This document shows positions 1-12,700 of a DNA stretch of 64,000 bases, one piece after another; position 1 is the stretch's first letter; the number at the start of each line of letters is the position of its first letter. The notes below the pieces were generated by a model that had not been told where the DNA came from, searched no databases, and saw only the letters and a program-made list of their open reading frames with translations. Position numbers and translations under genes: made by a program. Origin of the DNA: Talinum fruticosum (taxonomy: Eukaryota > Streptophyta > Magnoliopsida > Caryophyllales > Talinaceae); assembly GCA_021018815.1 (NCBI GenBank), contig JAITYX010000126.1:379501-443500 (forward strand). The letters run 5' to 3'.

Positions 1-123
1 ACTCAACGCACGAAGCTGACGATGTTTGATAAATGATGTCTCTGCATCGGTCAATGCCGATGAATGTGAAGGGAAAATGGGAGAGAATAGCAGGAGAATA
101 AAGAGCAGGAGGATTTTTGCCAT
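1..123 (-). CDS. N-terminus of a secreted protein, possibly a leucine-rich-repeat extensin (partial, cut by window edge)
   Basis: Reading the minus strand from the ATG at 123 gives 41 codons open to the window edge. Residues 1-23 form a classic signal peptide: Met-Ala-Lys, then a long Leu/Ile/Phe core ending around SHSSA. The mature start reads ALTDAETSFIKHRQLRALS. A similar T-D-x-E-x-x-F-I-x-x-R-Q-L pattern follows the signal peptide in plant LRR-extensins (LRX), cell-wall proteins that bind RALF peptides; this is a family resemblance from memory, not a search. The diagnostic LRR and Ser-Pro4 extensin parts lie outside the window. The export signal is clear, the family call tentative. Confidence 0.5.
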   Translation of the reverse strand, partial: MAKILLLFILLLFSPIFPSHSSALTDAETSFIKHRQLRALS

Positions 124-1267
124 TAGAGTGAGTTACCACATTACCTTTGACAATAGCGGATGATGTTAATACGGAGAGAGAAATAAGGGCTAGTTTTGAG
201 TATAGCCTCCATCCATTTTATTGCCGCAAATTGTGTGTTTACTCCTTACGTGGTGTACCTTAGATTTGGTGGCAAATTGCTATTTTTTTTTGGTTTATCA
301 AATTGCTATTTTTAAATGTCTTTTATTTTCCATATATATTTCCCTTCTTTACTTATTTTTCTAGTTTACCCACTTAAAAACACCCAGAGTTAATAATTAT
401 AATTACCAATAAAGTCTTAACTTAATGGTCAAGATTGACATTTTAAGTATATTAGGTCAAATGTCCGATTTTAAAAAAAAATAGTGATTATTGTTCACAA
501 AAAAGAATGTTGTAAGATATGTTAAAATGGTAATCGATTAAAAGGTTTCACATAATAACAATATATTTATAGAACATATCGTTATTTCAAATTTAAGCTA
601 AGTATATATCATGTACACTAAAAAGTTGTGTATTATTTATGATTTAACTATTACTTGTCATTCTTCATACTTTTTGTGATAAAGAAAGAAAAAGTGCGTA
701 CTATATTTTAAAGGACAATTATATCATACGAATTGTACGGGGTGAATTTTTAAATATATTTTTTTGAAAAAAAAGGTAAGTATGAAAAAAACTTCTATTT
801 GTCATAACATATGTATGGCCATCAAGTGTATGAAATATACCTACTTTAGTAATTAAATACTACCTTTCTATTTTTAAGTAATTTTTTTCTATAAATAGAA
901 GTGGATACTACTAGTGACACAACAATACGATGGAAGAGCCAGATGACATATGAATCTTGGTTAACCAACATAAATCAAATTTAGTTTTTATAATCTTCAA
1001 TCGGATTCAATCATTTTGATTTGCATCCATAGTCCAATCCTCCTGCTAGGTAAACATGTTACAAGATACTCATCCTTTATATTGAATGAGGATCAATTCT
1101 CAAATATTCTATCAAAAGACATTACTAATCCTCTATAAGAAACTTATACCCTAATTTAAAGTACTCATTTATATTAAACGCTACAACATTAGAATGTTTG
1201 TGTCACTCATATATTTAGAGAATAAATATAGTTCATTAAAATATTGGATTAACAAAGCTCGATTTTG

Positions 1268-1630
1268 GTCCTATTCGGTAAAATGAGTTGATTGAGTAAC
1301 GAGATAATTGTCCGTGTACTTGACGAGATATTTAAGTAACCGATAGGCTGTCGGTTGATCGGTTGAGTAAATGTATTTGTTAAATTTAGTGATTGAATTA
1401 GTTAATTATTGCAAAATTGACGTAAAATGATATAAATAATTTGTCAAATATAAATTAATGAATGAATGTTTTTGCAAAAAGAACATAAAACGCTACTTTT
1501 AAATATAAAAAATTAACATTTTTAACTTTTTAGAATATTACTTGAAACAACATAATGAATACTAATATTTAATTGGTTAGTGTTTTAACTTTCAATATAA
1601 TTTATTTCTCTGTTGCCAAACAAGGCAAAA
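1268..1630. mobile_element. Possible decayed MITE-like element
   Basis: The left end reads GGTCCTATTCGGTAAAATGA and the reverse complement of the right end begins TGCCTTGTTTGGCAACAGAG. They agree at roughly 11-13 of 18-20 positions, resembling the terminal inverted repeats of small hAT-like plant elements. The interior is AT-rich and non-coding. No target-site duplication was established, and the call is weak. Confidence 0.3.
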
Positions 1631-1948
1631 AAACTAGGTAATAGTATTCTTGAAGACTTTCGATAGAAGGAAATTGTAGTAACTTTTTATTTTTTTATTT
1701 TTACGAAGTAAGTTTTTATTTTTAACCGACAATGAAATCATAAATTGATAGGTTGAGTAAAAAGGATTGGGAAATTTTATGTCGCATTACATAGCCTTGT
1801 CTGGTCTTTACCTTGTTTGCGTCACAGGGGTAAAGTGGGAAAATCAGAGTGATAGGGCACCGCCTATTATATAATCCAACACGCCTCCATAAAGGCTCTC
1901 CAGATCCTTCCGACCTCTCATTCCCAGCAACCCCTCTCCTGTCCTCTC

Positions 1949-1967
1949 CTCTCTCTCTCTCTCTCTC
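1949..1967. repeat. (CT)n microsatellite in the TBP promoter
   Basis: A run of alternating C and T sits inside a longer pyrimidine-rich tract about 70 bases upstream of the TBP TATA box. Pyrimidine patches near the core promoter are common in constitutively expressed plant genes. Confidence 0.8.
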
Positions 1968-2030
1968 ATATAATCCCCTCCCCTCCCTCTCATATAAGAC
2001 CTCCATCCTTCAAATCTCTCATCTCCATCT

Positions 2031-2038
2031 TATATAAA
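2031..2038 (+). promoter_or_regulatory. TATA box of the TBP gene
   Basis: TATATAAA fits the plant consensus and lies in a C/T-rich background, predicting a start near 2060-2070 and a leader of about 370 bases. The leader holds a minimal ATG-AAT-TAG upstream ORF at 2282-2290 and another ATG at 2349. Either could fall in a 5'UTR intron, since an acceptor-like CAAATCAG precedes 2380. The gene for TATA-binding protein thus seems to have a canonical TATA box. Confidence 0.6.
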
Positions 2039-2436
2039 AGACTATCCATTTCAATTTCTTCGCGCTTGTTTCCTCAATCGAACGCTGTAAAGCTCGGATT
2101 CCCTCCTTTTTCGTTTTCGTTTTTCTCTTTAGCTGACTAACAAACCCTAGATTGCATTTTGATTGGTAGATCCATCGATCTTCCTTGTCTAATTGCCAGA
2201 TCTTTCGTCTTAACCACGATTTAATTGAAGAATCTTAAGTAACATTGTCAATTTGTCATCAGAGGGTCCAAATCTAAACCCATGAATTAGTTTTAGTTTT
2301 CTCGCTCTTAGGGTAATTAGTTACTGGGGTTGGAATTTAATTGATTTGATGAGGATTTTGGTTTGTGATTGGTCAAATCAGTGCGATTTCAAGACCACAA
2401 AGGAAGGGAGAGGGAGACGATTCCAGATAGAGACGA

Positions 2437-5400
2437 ATGGCAGAACAAGGCCTGGAAGGAAGCCAGCCCGTGGATCTGGCCAAGCACCCATCTGGGATCG
2501 TCCCTACGCTCCAGTAAGTCTTTGAGAGCTTCACTTCATCTTCGTTTATACCAAAATTCTTTGTCAATTTGATAAGGAAGAGTAGATAGACTAGAGGTCT
2601 TACATGGGCATGGAAATTTGCTTCACAATGTTGTCAAACTATTTATATACAATCAAGTAAAACAGTGTTCGAATGTGTGTATGATTCAATAGAACTATGG
2701 AAGGAATGGGCGAACTTCGTATTGCAAAATGGTATAATTTGAGCGTAGTATAAGTACGCGGGTTTCTGCTGCTTTGACCGTGGGGTATGGGTTGACATTG
2801 TTGTGGCAAAATGTGTAAGTGGCGAGTCTCAACTATGAGATGCATATCAATGTCAATCAATTTTATGATTCAGATTATTTTAATACCCTTTGCTGCATAT
2901 GTGTGTCTGAAGTGAGTGGATACCTTAATTGACACTTCCGAGTATAATGGGCTGCCCTTTGCTTAAACATAACTCAGAGCAATGGCTGCATTCTCTAGTT
3001 GGTTTGCTGTTCATGGACGAACATTGCAGTTGGTTTCCCTTTCTCGGTGTGTCAATAGCAACAATGAAGATCAGAGGCCTTCTTTATGAATGAATTGGGG
3101 TTTCACCGTCTAGTGTCTTTGTTCGGCCTGTATCGATGTATAAATGAGCAATGGCTGAATAACTCTATGTCTTCTCCTCTATCATCCTTACAAAATGCCC
3201 AAAAAATATCGGGTTTTTAAGGTGGTTGTTATGTCCATTTCACTGTATGAAAGCTTGTTTGAACGTTGACTCTAGTATGCTACTGCATCAAGATGGAAGT
3301 TCTGCTGACGTCTCTTTTGCTTACAGTTTTCGTTGCTACTACTTCTCGTGTCACTTGTAATGTAGATAGGTTTTCATGTGATTGTTGACTTATCCTGGAA
3401 TGAATGAGTTTTCAGTTTGTACACATGGGTCTAGACAGCTTTTTTCCCCCTTATTAATTTGGTCTTTCGTATATTTTTTCCTTATGTACTTTTTGTCAAT
3501 CAAATGGTTGAATGTATGAAGGGTTACTTCTGTTTTCTTTTCCAAGAGTTAAATTGGTTTCTTGTTGCATTTTCTTGTGGTAGAAATATTGTCTCAACTG
3601 TCAACTTGGACTGCAAGTTGGATCTCAAAGCCATTGCTTTGCAAGCTCGTAATGCAGAGTATAATCCCAAGGTATGTAATTTTTAGGGAAGTGTTATGTC
3701 TCTTTAAGTTGGTAGGAAGTTCCTGTGACACCAGAATTCTTCTACTCAACTGGGAGAGTTCATGTCTTCTATGGATGAACCTATTTCTTGGGTTACTTAT
3801 TTTCTTACGTTCCTCTGATTTCTAGCGTTTTGCTGCCGTAATTATGCGGATAAGGGAGCCAAAGACAACTGCATTGATATTTGCCTCCGGTAAAATGGTA
3901 TGCTCGTACAATCTTCCCTGTGAAGCTTCGTACATGACGCTACACATGATTTATCTTTGAACTAGGACAAAGACTTTGGTCCTGGAGTGGGATTGTGTGC
4001 ATGATTCCTGCTTTCTCCTTGCTTCTTTGGTGGCTTGTGGCATGCTTGATTCCACTGTCTGTCAAGTTCTTTTGGGATATAATGTTTGTTATATTTCGCA
4101 TTCTGATATTTACCTTACCAATTTAGGTTTGTACTGGAGCTAAGAGCGAGCATCAATCAAAACTGGCTGCTCGTAAGGTATGCTGTCTGCAATTGAGCAG
4201 TTTGTCTGTGTGTATTTTGCGCTTGTTACGTAACCAGTGTTCTCCATGTTATGTTGATGCTTGTTTCAGTATGCACGCATTATTCAGAAGCTGGGTTTCC
4301 CTGCCAAATTTAAGGTATTTCTTCTCTCGTATTTATCTGTAGCTTTCTGTTAGCTTGGTTATATTTCATATCTTTCATCATTTTTAGTTGTTTCATCTTT
4401 GAGATTTCCGTGTTAGTTGGGGGAGCAGCAGATTGTGTCATAGGAGGGATTAGTCAATCTCAACCTTTTGCCTTCTGTTGCAGGATTTCAAAATCCAGAA
4501 CATAGTAGGATCTTGTGATGTCAAGTTTCCTATACGACTGGAGGGTCTTGCATACTCCCATGGTGCTTTCTCCAGCGTAAGTGATTAAATCCAGTAGGTT
4601 ATGTTCGTCTTAGCTGATCCTTTTTGTGTAAGGTTGACACAGCATTCTGGTCCGATCATTTTCTGTTCTTATCCACTTAACATGATTGATATGGTTAATA
4701 ATCTATGAGTACAGGCTATTGCATACCCTTGTATTCTTGACATATGCAAGTGACTGGTCCTTTTTTGATTTTATTTTATTGTCCTTAATCCTGCTGCTGA
4801 TGAGTCTTCTCTGTTGAAGCTCATTCTGGAAGTTGTGAATGCTTGTCAAGTTTCAGAAAGCTTTGGTCTCTTACTAACAAAACTATCTCAGGTGTTTTCT
4901 GTATATTTTTTAAAAAAGTTATTACAGGCAGGTTTGGGTGGTATAAGTAGTGCCTTTTTAGTGCCAGTTTTAACTCTTGGGTGATAGTTGTGTTGGTACT
5001 GATATTATGCATGCTTAATAGCAATAGTGGTTACTGTCACTGTATTCTAACTTTGTTGGTTGTCAGTAGCATGATGTATACATTGTAATAATTGTTTATT
5101 TTTGGTTTACAGTATGAACCAGAACTATTTCCTGGTTTAATATATCGAATGAAGCAACCCAAGATTGTGCTACTTATATTCGTATCAGGCAAGATTGTTC
5201 TTACAGGAGCTAAGGTCAGCCCCTCCCCCTCTCCTTCCTACGTTGGTTGGGTTAATTAGCCTGGGAATTTGGTTAATTATGTCTGTTGTGGGAATCAGTC
5301 TCAGTCTGAATGTAGTTCTGATAAGATTGCTTCTTGTATGTTTGTCTCTAGGTGAGAGAAGAGACCTACACTGCCTTTGAGAACATATATCCAGTGCTTA

Positions 5401-5868
5401 CTGAGTTCAGGAAAAACCAGCAATGGTATGTACCATTCTTTTTCATTACACTGTTTGCCTTTACTACATCCAGTAGTATTTGCTGTTACACCCCAACCCT
5501 GCCATTCATCTGATGGCATTCTGTGGACAAGATTTTCTACAACCCCCCAAAAAAAAATGAACCCCCAAAAAGAAAGCCCCTCTTTTTTGCTGGGTGTGTT
5601 TCGTGTATATGTCAACCTTTCTGAGAACTGAGACCTCTCTTACATGTGGAGGACAATGTGGCCTGATTTGCTTCTGCATACCCCCCCAACCCCAAAAAAA
5701 GGGAAGAAAAAAGCTAGGTGGAGGGCGAGGAATGTGAATGGTGGCTGTAGAGCAAAACCAAAACTCAGTTGATGATTCCTCCATTGTTTGTCAATATGCT
5801 TGTATTGTATCTATTCGCTGGTTCTCACTACCGTTTCTATTTTTTTCTTGTTGGTGGGCAACAACAGA
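2437..5868 (+). CDS. TBP: TATA-box-binding protein (TBP), nine coding exons
   Basis: TBP is the general transcription factor that binds and bends TATA DNA and nucleates the Pol II pre-initiation complex (also in SL1 and TFIIIB) in the nucleus. CDS exons are 2437-2513, 3584-3671, 3826-3897, 4127-4177, 4270-4314, 4484-4576, 5113-5214, 5352-5425 and 5868. They sum to 603 bases, encoding 200 residues, the usual plant TBP length. The start [20 protein letters not shown] is typical of the short plant N-terminus. Both saddle repeats are present: [20 protein letters not shown], then [20 protein letters not shown], and [20 protein letters not shown], then [16 protein letters not shown]. All introns are GT..AG. 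The last coding exon ends in TG, and the stop is completed by the first base (A) of the next exon. Intron retention would instead append about 30 residues. No frameshift was seen. Confidence 0.95.
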
Positions 5869-6742
5869 TTTTATGGGAGGAGTTGCTGAGGACGTGTGCC
5901 CTCCAGGAGTGATGCCCTTTCATCGTGTGAACTGTAAATAGATGAAGGGAGATAAAGATATATGGCGCCTGCTTCCTGCTTTAATTGGATTTAAGTAATA
6001 CTACTGTTGTATGCCTTGTGGGTGTCCCTTTTTCCCCTCTTCCTGGATTATGTATAAACTGGACGAACACAATCGTCAGACTACTGACTCAAATGACCAT
6101 CTAAAAATTTTGGATGACTATTCTTTTTCTACTGATTTTAGGTTTGCATCTGTTCAGAGTCTTTTCAAACTCAAACCTGTTTCTGATGCTTTGTTTCTTG
6201 TTTTCAGTAGCACCATTATTGCTCGATATAGAGTTCTGAATCAACATCCTCTTTTGTTCCAACAAACTATATTGAAATTAAACTGCCCAAATCCCATCCG
6301 TGTTTCAGAAATTTGCTGTTTTATTGATGAATTTCATATCTTCATCTGCGTTTCTCTCTTCCATTGTGAGAATTTTATGATTGCTGAAGAGTGTTCTGAT
6401 AACCAGGCCAGATCAACGCATGTGTTCAAATATTGCACTACAATACGTGAGGAATATTACATTATAATTTACAAATGTCTTAATCACGGGGAAAGAAAAT
6501 TATTTGAATATACAACGCAGAGTGCTTTACGGACCACATCCTTGACAGCCTAATCGAAGATAAGAAACCACTGTCCGACGATAACAAAATTGACAAATCA
6601 CAAAATTAACAAAAATTGACGACAGAAAAAAAAAAAAACCATAAACCCGAAGATATGAACATATTACTACACCTAAATCCACAAATTTTACTGGACGGAA
6701 TTCGCACCTTCACAGCATCATCATCAGTTGAAAACGATTCAA
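5869..6742. other. TBP 3' UTR and convergent intergenic space
   Basis: This holds the TBP 3' UTR followed by the 3' end of the minus-strand CBP1-like gene. A 180-codon open frame at 6011-6553 has no recognisable domain and lies wholly in UTR or intergenic sequence, so it is not called as a gene. Confidence 0.6.
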
Positions 6743-7724
6743 TCAGTCAGTTTGATGATCAGGAGCAGGGGAGTACCAAGCCGGGTGTTTCCCCTGACCC
6801 TAAGCAGCCTGGTAAAGGAAGAATCTGGCATTCTTGCCTTCTCCTCTTCCTCTATCTCCTCCAATGGCCTCGGCACCCCATCTGGTATATGCGATGGTCT
6901 TTTTCTCTCTCCATTCACCGCCTCCGTCTCCCTCTTCTCAGCTTTTGATGTTTTCTTTTTCGCTTTGTGAATCGATGCAACTCCATGGAGGCACCCTACC
7001 AGCGACTTCACTCCTCCGGCTTCGATTATCAGCCTCTCCACCTCTTCCTTTGGAGCCTCTTCCTGAAGAAATATGAAAATGAGGGAGAAAATCACAGCTT
7101 CAGAACATAACTCTTGAAAACCTAATTTTCGTAAAAATTGTGCATTTCCTATTGATCTTGACCACGAATTTGACAATAAAAAAAAAAAAATAGTTGAAGA
7201 AGTTAAAAATCGAAATACAAACTCACTTCGAGATCTTTGAGCTCGAAATACGCCTTCCAGCAATCGTACGAATCTTCTCCTTCAAGCACCGAGCAATAAT
7301 CTACAAAAAAGAAAAATCAAAGAAAAAAAGTAAGAGCGCGATGATTTAACATCGAGATCTACAATAAATTCAAAATTTTGAAATACAATTCTAGAAAACA
7401 GTCACGAAGGAATACAATTAGAGACTAACCAGCGAGCTGCCTCTCGGATTTCTCGATCAATGGAGGCTCTCTGACAGCTCTCTCGAGCTTGCTTCTGCTG
7501 AATGGTTCGAGCTTCGGAATATCGCATCCATGGCTTCTTGAAGAAGACGAAAACGAAAACGAAGAAGCTGAGCAAGAAATCATTGGACTGAAATTGAGCG
7601 ATCTCCGCGAAGAAGATGAAGATGAAGATCTAATCGCACTATCAGTATTAGCATCAGCAGTTTCCAGAAGAAACGCCGATGAAGCAGTGGAGACTGCAAG
7701 TGTTCCTCCGATCATCTTTCTCAC
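6743..7724 (-). CDS. CBP1: CCG-binding protein 1 (CBP1/MEE14)-like protein, with a one-base frameshift near the C-terminus
   Basis: Minus-strand exons are 7430-7724, 7227-7300 and 6743-7062. The Ser-rich N-terminus (about 60 residues with few acidic residues) looks like a plastid or organelle transit peptide. The conserved core follows: PKLEPFSRSKLERAVREPPL, a YCSVLEGEDSYDCWKAYFEL segment, then EEVERLIIEAGGVKSLVGCL and EEEKARMPDSSFTRLLR. From memory this matches Arabidopsis CBP1, reported to link the central-cell regulator CCG, Mediator and Pol II in pollen-tube guidance. After RLLRVRG the annotated frame runs into an unrelated tail ending at 6739. One base earlier in phase reads PAWYSPAPDHQTD-stop (stop 6743), the tail I expect for the family, so one base appears missing within 6783-6795. 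Repaired length is about 229 residues. The gene is convergent with TBP. Confidence 0.72.
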
Positions 7725-9763
7725 TCCAGCGTTTCTCTCTCCTCTTAGGTTCAGATTGGTTTAAGGGTTAGGTGTTCGTCTGAAAGATTAATATTTCTTT
7801 TTTCATTTACGTTGTTTTTTCTTGTTTATATACACGAAAATAATAAAGGGCATAAGGCCGCCTTTCTAGGCATGCCCTGAACTTTTTGGATAAGGTTGAG
7901 ATATTTCTTTTCTTTTTAAAAAATGATATTTTGGTACAAGGGGTGACATCTTTTAATCGAACTTGTCTGTGTTAGTTTGTTTGCGTAACAGACGAATAAC
8001 CTGTTAGAAAAATCTTTTGTTAGAAAAAGAAAACTATTTTTTTAGTTTGTTTGTTACGTGATTTCCAAATGCGGGTGACGCCGTCACGGTGAGGTTAATC
8101 CAAGTTGAAACGGGGACGAAGTGAAACAGTGCCGTTACGGTAATCAGATTGAGTAGCCTCCGGGTTTGACTATAATGTGTCATGGAAAAGGAGCCCGTGG
8201 GCCTGATGGGTCCTCCTTTGGTTTTTGGATTTCGAAATGGGCCGGTGGATATGCCGACCGGGCCCGGTTTGGGAAAATAAACAAAAATAAAAAAATATGA
8301 TTAGATTTTTATGGAATATTTTCATAAAATACTTGCCTATACTAATACAACATCCTTAATTGATACTTTAATCTTATTATATTATATCATCTTTTATCTC
8401 ATCAAGGGCAAAGTGATTAGGAACAATAATATAAAAAAGACATTCTTCGTACCAAATAATAAAAAATATAAGTTATAAATTTTTCATAGAAAATAATTTT
8501 CGAGAAAATCAGGAAAAGTATTTGGAGGAAATATATTTGTTAAAAGGAAATATGGCTATTTTGAGGGAATTAAGAAGGCAGTTCAGGGGCAGTGCGCATG
8601 ACTGAGATGATAATTCATCCCACTGCCATCTCCCACATGCATGGTGATGCCTCTTACGTTACAAAATCATGAAGCCAGCCTAAAGTGCGTTACTTAACCC
8701 TTTTTATTTTTTTGGTGGGCAAACCCCGTGATTATGTTGCACAAATCATGTGTCCTTGTTTTTTAATATAGTTAAATTGATCAGTAATTAACATCCATCG
8801 GTTTTAGTTTTCACTTCATTAGTTGCGAAGTATGAGTTAGCTAACTACTTAAACAAGGTTAATGTTTTTTGTGTATGGTTTAGATTAGAAGGATCGTTTC
8901 TAAAGACCCGACGTTATAGCCAAACTTTAGTAACGGAGGAAATGTTAGCTAGCTAGCTTTAACTCATCGACTAATCACATCATCTAAGTATCAATATATT
9001 GTTATAAGGTATACATTAACTAATTGCTCATAATAGAAGATAAGAGATACTCTTACACATTTACGAGAGATAGGTATATTGAATGGTTGTGTGTTGAAGT
9101 ATTCCTTCCGGAGATTTTGCTCCTAGTGAAACTTTGATATTCAGCGAGACTCCATCCTATTTTAGCTTATTTGTGTTTAGAGTGTGTGTGTGTATATGTA
9201 TATATTTTTTTAAAAATAACTATGTTAATTGTCAAAAAATAAGAAAAAATAAAATCAAATGATTAGCATCTTATACACTCAATGTTAAGGATGGTCTTAG
9301 AAAATGAAGTTACATATGTTTTGTGCTCATATTACATAATGAGCTGCGTAACATTTTTTTTTGGATAGATCACAAGATCACAACTAACGTGCTGTAATTC
9401 GGTGTCCAACAATGAATATTGAAGAAGGTAGACCGCGCTAGCCCTTTTTGCCAACTGTGTCTAACGACAAAGTTCGCCTCTATTCAGCCAGATTCTCTCT
9501 CGCCAACGAGGCAACCACCCACTGTGAACGTTCCATCATCTTCCACAACCCAGCATTTCAATTTCTTTTTTGACTCTAATTTCTCCAAAAAAAAAAAAAA
9601 AAGAACCCTAGTTTTTTCGCCGGAGGGTTGATGATCTTTGTCTCTCGCCTCGGAATCCCGATGGTCGCCCCGAACTGAAGAGCTCTATATTCCATCCAAT
9701 CGGAGCTCCCGGCAGAGTTTTCTCTCTATTTGTCCCTTCTGGGGGCCTTAGGGTTTCGAAGCG
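7725..9763. other. Divergent intergenic region and 5' leader of the sorting-nexin gene
   Basis: No coding potential is evident. The region is AT-rich at 8280-9400. From about 9400 it becomes C/T-rich with an A15 run at 9586-9602 and a stretch typical of a 5' UTR. It must contain promoters for the minus-strand CBP1-like gene and the plus-strand sorting nexin. I recognise no clear TATA box for either. Confidence 0.5.
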
Positions 9764-12700
9764 ATGAGGCCGATGGAGACCATTCAGGATCTAATTGAAG
9801 AAGCTAAAATTCGTTTTGTTTGGTGGGCGATATGTATCTTCGTCATTACTTATTTCTTTGCACGTAAGTCTACCTCTCTATCTCTTTTACCTCTACAATG
9901 TTGAATTTTGAAAATTCCGAATTGTTGTCGTTTGAATTTGAGCACAATTTCGGAATTTGGCGAGTCTTCTATTTGTCGCATAGCTTACTCATGGAATGTG
10001 GATTAATTCAACTCCTATTGCTTCAGTTACAGATAAGGTTTTAAGCAATGGAGTTGAATTATAGTATTTTGCATTGAGAAATTGGGGTAGACTTGTTACA
10101 TAGAGATATCAGGGTTCACGATCTCTGAATGTATTGCTGCCTTATCCAAATAGAGTAATATTAGATGAAATTTAGCAAGAAGATCATAATCATAATAATG
10201 GGAATATATTGGTAATGAAAATATAACTACGAGGACAAAGTTAGTGGGTTGTGGCTAATGACGTTGGTAAACTGGTAAATTATAGTACAATGCACAAACT
10301 TGGAGTATGTATGGACACAATGATGGAGATAGCGTTGCCATGTATTGTGTGGTCTCTGTGGTTTATCAACGACCAGATGTTGGTTGATGCTTGATAGAGG
10401 CGGTTGTTTGAGGGGTGTTGGTATTAGCAAACCATAATTTTATATATAGACACTTGTACTCACAATGATTCTTTACTTATGAGAGTAAACTATTTGCAAA
10501 TATCAAATATCCGTGCCCTTGTTTGCCATGTATTGGTAGGTTTTTTGGAGGAGAAGTAGGTCTACACGGGAAGTTTCTCAAGTTTCCTAGTATCATATTA
10601 GAGAACAAGGATTGAGCAATGTTTCCCATATTTGTTGGAAAAAAGAAAATAGATTTTCCATGAGATTCAAATGCCTTCTGTATTGAGGGTTGGGGACGGG
10701 GATGTGAAGGACATTCCATGGGGTGCTATGTGCTGTTAATCGACGGAAATGCTTTTGAAACGAATCTCGTTACATCCCTTATAGAGTTTTACCCACTTGT
10801 CCGGAAGAAATAATACATGCCTCCTGTTGGTGGTGGCTCGAAGGTTTCTACTCAACTGCCTACAATTTGTTGAACTTAAATTCTTCTTTTAATTTCTCTT
10901 TTCTTGAAGGAGGGAACAATTTCTTTGATGGAGGTGTAATGTGATGGTGAAGAAACAATTAAGTTTATTTTTACCTTCTCCTGCAACATTTTAACCCCAT
11001 CATGTAATGTGATGGCCGTACTGCTATTTTGTGTGTGTGTGTGTGGTGGTTGGGGGAGTTCTGTTGAATCTGTTCCTTTTTTGTGATAAGAATAAGTTTA
11101 ATCTAATTGGTTGAGAAATCTAATGTGGTGGATGAGAGGCAAGCATCCCGAATGAGACTATCAAAGTGACCACCCTTAGTTTAAATCCTTCAGACTTTGA
11201 TACTTTGAAGAGCTATTTCTACTCTGTCCTAGGCATTTTCCATGTCCTTCAAACCAAATGATCAATACTAAATGTAATGGCATGAGAATGATTTGTATGA
11301 GCTTTTGTCCAACTTTCACACAAGCCAGAACATGATCGTTGATGGACTTAGTGATTAACAAGGAAAGTCAGCGGATCAACCCGGAAAACTCACTTCTTGC
11401 GGATCAATCCGGAAAACTCACTTCTTATTGCAATTTTTTTCTTTTGAATTCAGAATGACGACCTAATGTAGGAGTTCCTTCAGGAGTGTGATAGGCCAAG
11501 CTTCTACTATATTCTTGGAGGTATAATCTGTCATAATACAACATTTATTCTCATTCATTCTCAAATATTCTGTGCAGATACTAGTAAGTCGATGTGGATG
11601 AATGTCCCAATTGCAATTTTTCTTGCTGTGCTTTTACGCATTCTAACCAGCAAGGTAGAATTCAGTTGGAAGGTTCCACCAAATAGCAAACAGACGTATC
11701 TTTCTTATTTGGAAAGGAAGCAACTTACTCTAAATGATTATCGTCTCTCTTCACCTCGTCCACAACCAAAATGGAAGAGAAAATTCGATTCACCCATGGT
11801 AGAGGCTGCAGCCGAAGACTTTGTTGATAAAATTATACAAGATTTTGTCACAGACTTGTGGTATTCTGATATAACACCCGATGAAGAAGCTCCTGACCTG
11901 ATGCGTACAATTATACTGGATGCTATAGGTGAAGTTGCGGAAAGGGTTAAGGAAGTAAACCTTGTTGACTTATTAACGAGGTAATTACTGAGCCCTCAAC
12001 TTGAGATGCCAGATGTATAAGTCCTGGTTTCTAAGTTATAGCGTCTTAAACAGGTTATGTATGTTTCAGGGACTTAGTTAACTTAATAGGTGACCATATC
12101 GAATTGTTTAGAAGGACCCAGGCTTCTATTGGTGTGGATGTCATGGTCACTCTGTCCTCTGAGGAAAGGGATGAAAGGCTAAAACACCATCTTAAGGCTT
12201 CCAATGAGCTTCATCCAGCGTTGATATCTGCTGAGAGTGAGTACAAGGTCTGAGTGGAGTCTTGTTCTCATGATGCTATGTTTTCTTCTAATATTCGCTG
12301 CTAAGTTCTTTTTGCTTATGTAACATGTCTGTACCTGCAGGTTCTTCAGCGGCTTGTTGCTGGATTATTAGCTTTAGTTCTAAGGCCAAGAGAAGCACAG
12401 TGTCCTCTTGTTAGGTGTATCGCTCGAGAGTTTGTTACTTGTTTAGTGTTACAGCCTATTCTAAATCTTGTTACTCCAGCGTAAGTCCTTAGGAACCTTT
12501 CTTACTTGACAGCTATTGCTAGCGGTTCTGGTTTATGTCAATTTGGTTGGAGTTTGCCTTCAAATAGTTACTGACATGTTATATAGTTATTTTTACTGCT
12601 CGGATTTTCTGAAAATAACACGCATTGTGACAATGATACTTTGATGAGGAGCATTGATGATGCTGTATCATTCTACTGAAATTCTTTTGTGATTCTGGTT

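Larger units (their letters stand above)
124..2030. other. AT-rich intergenic region upstream of TBP
   Basis: No convincing gene is present; reading frames here are short and of random composition. The stretch is strongly AT-rich and separates two divergent genes (secreted protein on minus, TBP on plus), so it holds both promoters. A weak inverted-repeat element may lie at about 1268-1630, and a pyrimidine-rich tract at 1900-2000 leads into the TBP core promoter. Confidence 0.6.

Noticed and set aside
5426..5510. Read-through C-terminus of TBP as the main form
   Set aside because: Spliced form gives the standard 200 residues; the extension is unlike any TBP I know. It stays a possible minor isoform.
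6011..6553. 180-codon plus-strand open frame downstream of TBP
   Set aside because: No domain or splice context, composition like translated AT-rich UTR, and it lies in the TBP 3' region.
7489..7764. 91-codon plus-strand frame over the CBP1-like first exon
   Set aside because: Antisense of the Ser-rich transit peptide region; its Glu/Asp richness is the mirror of Ser/Arg codons.
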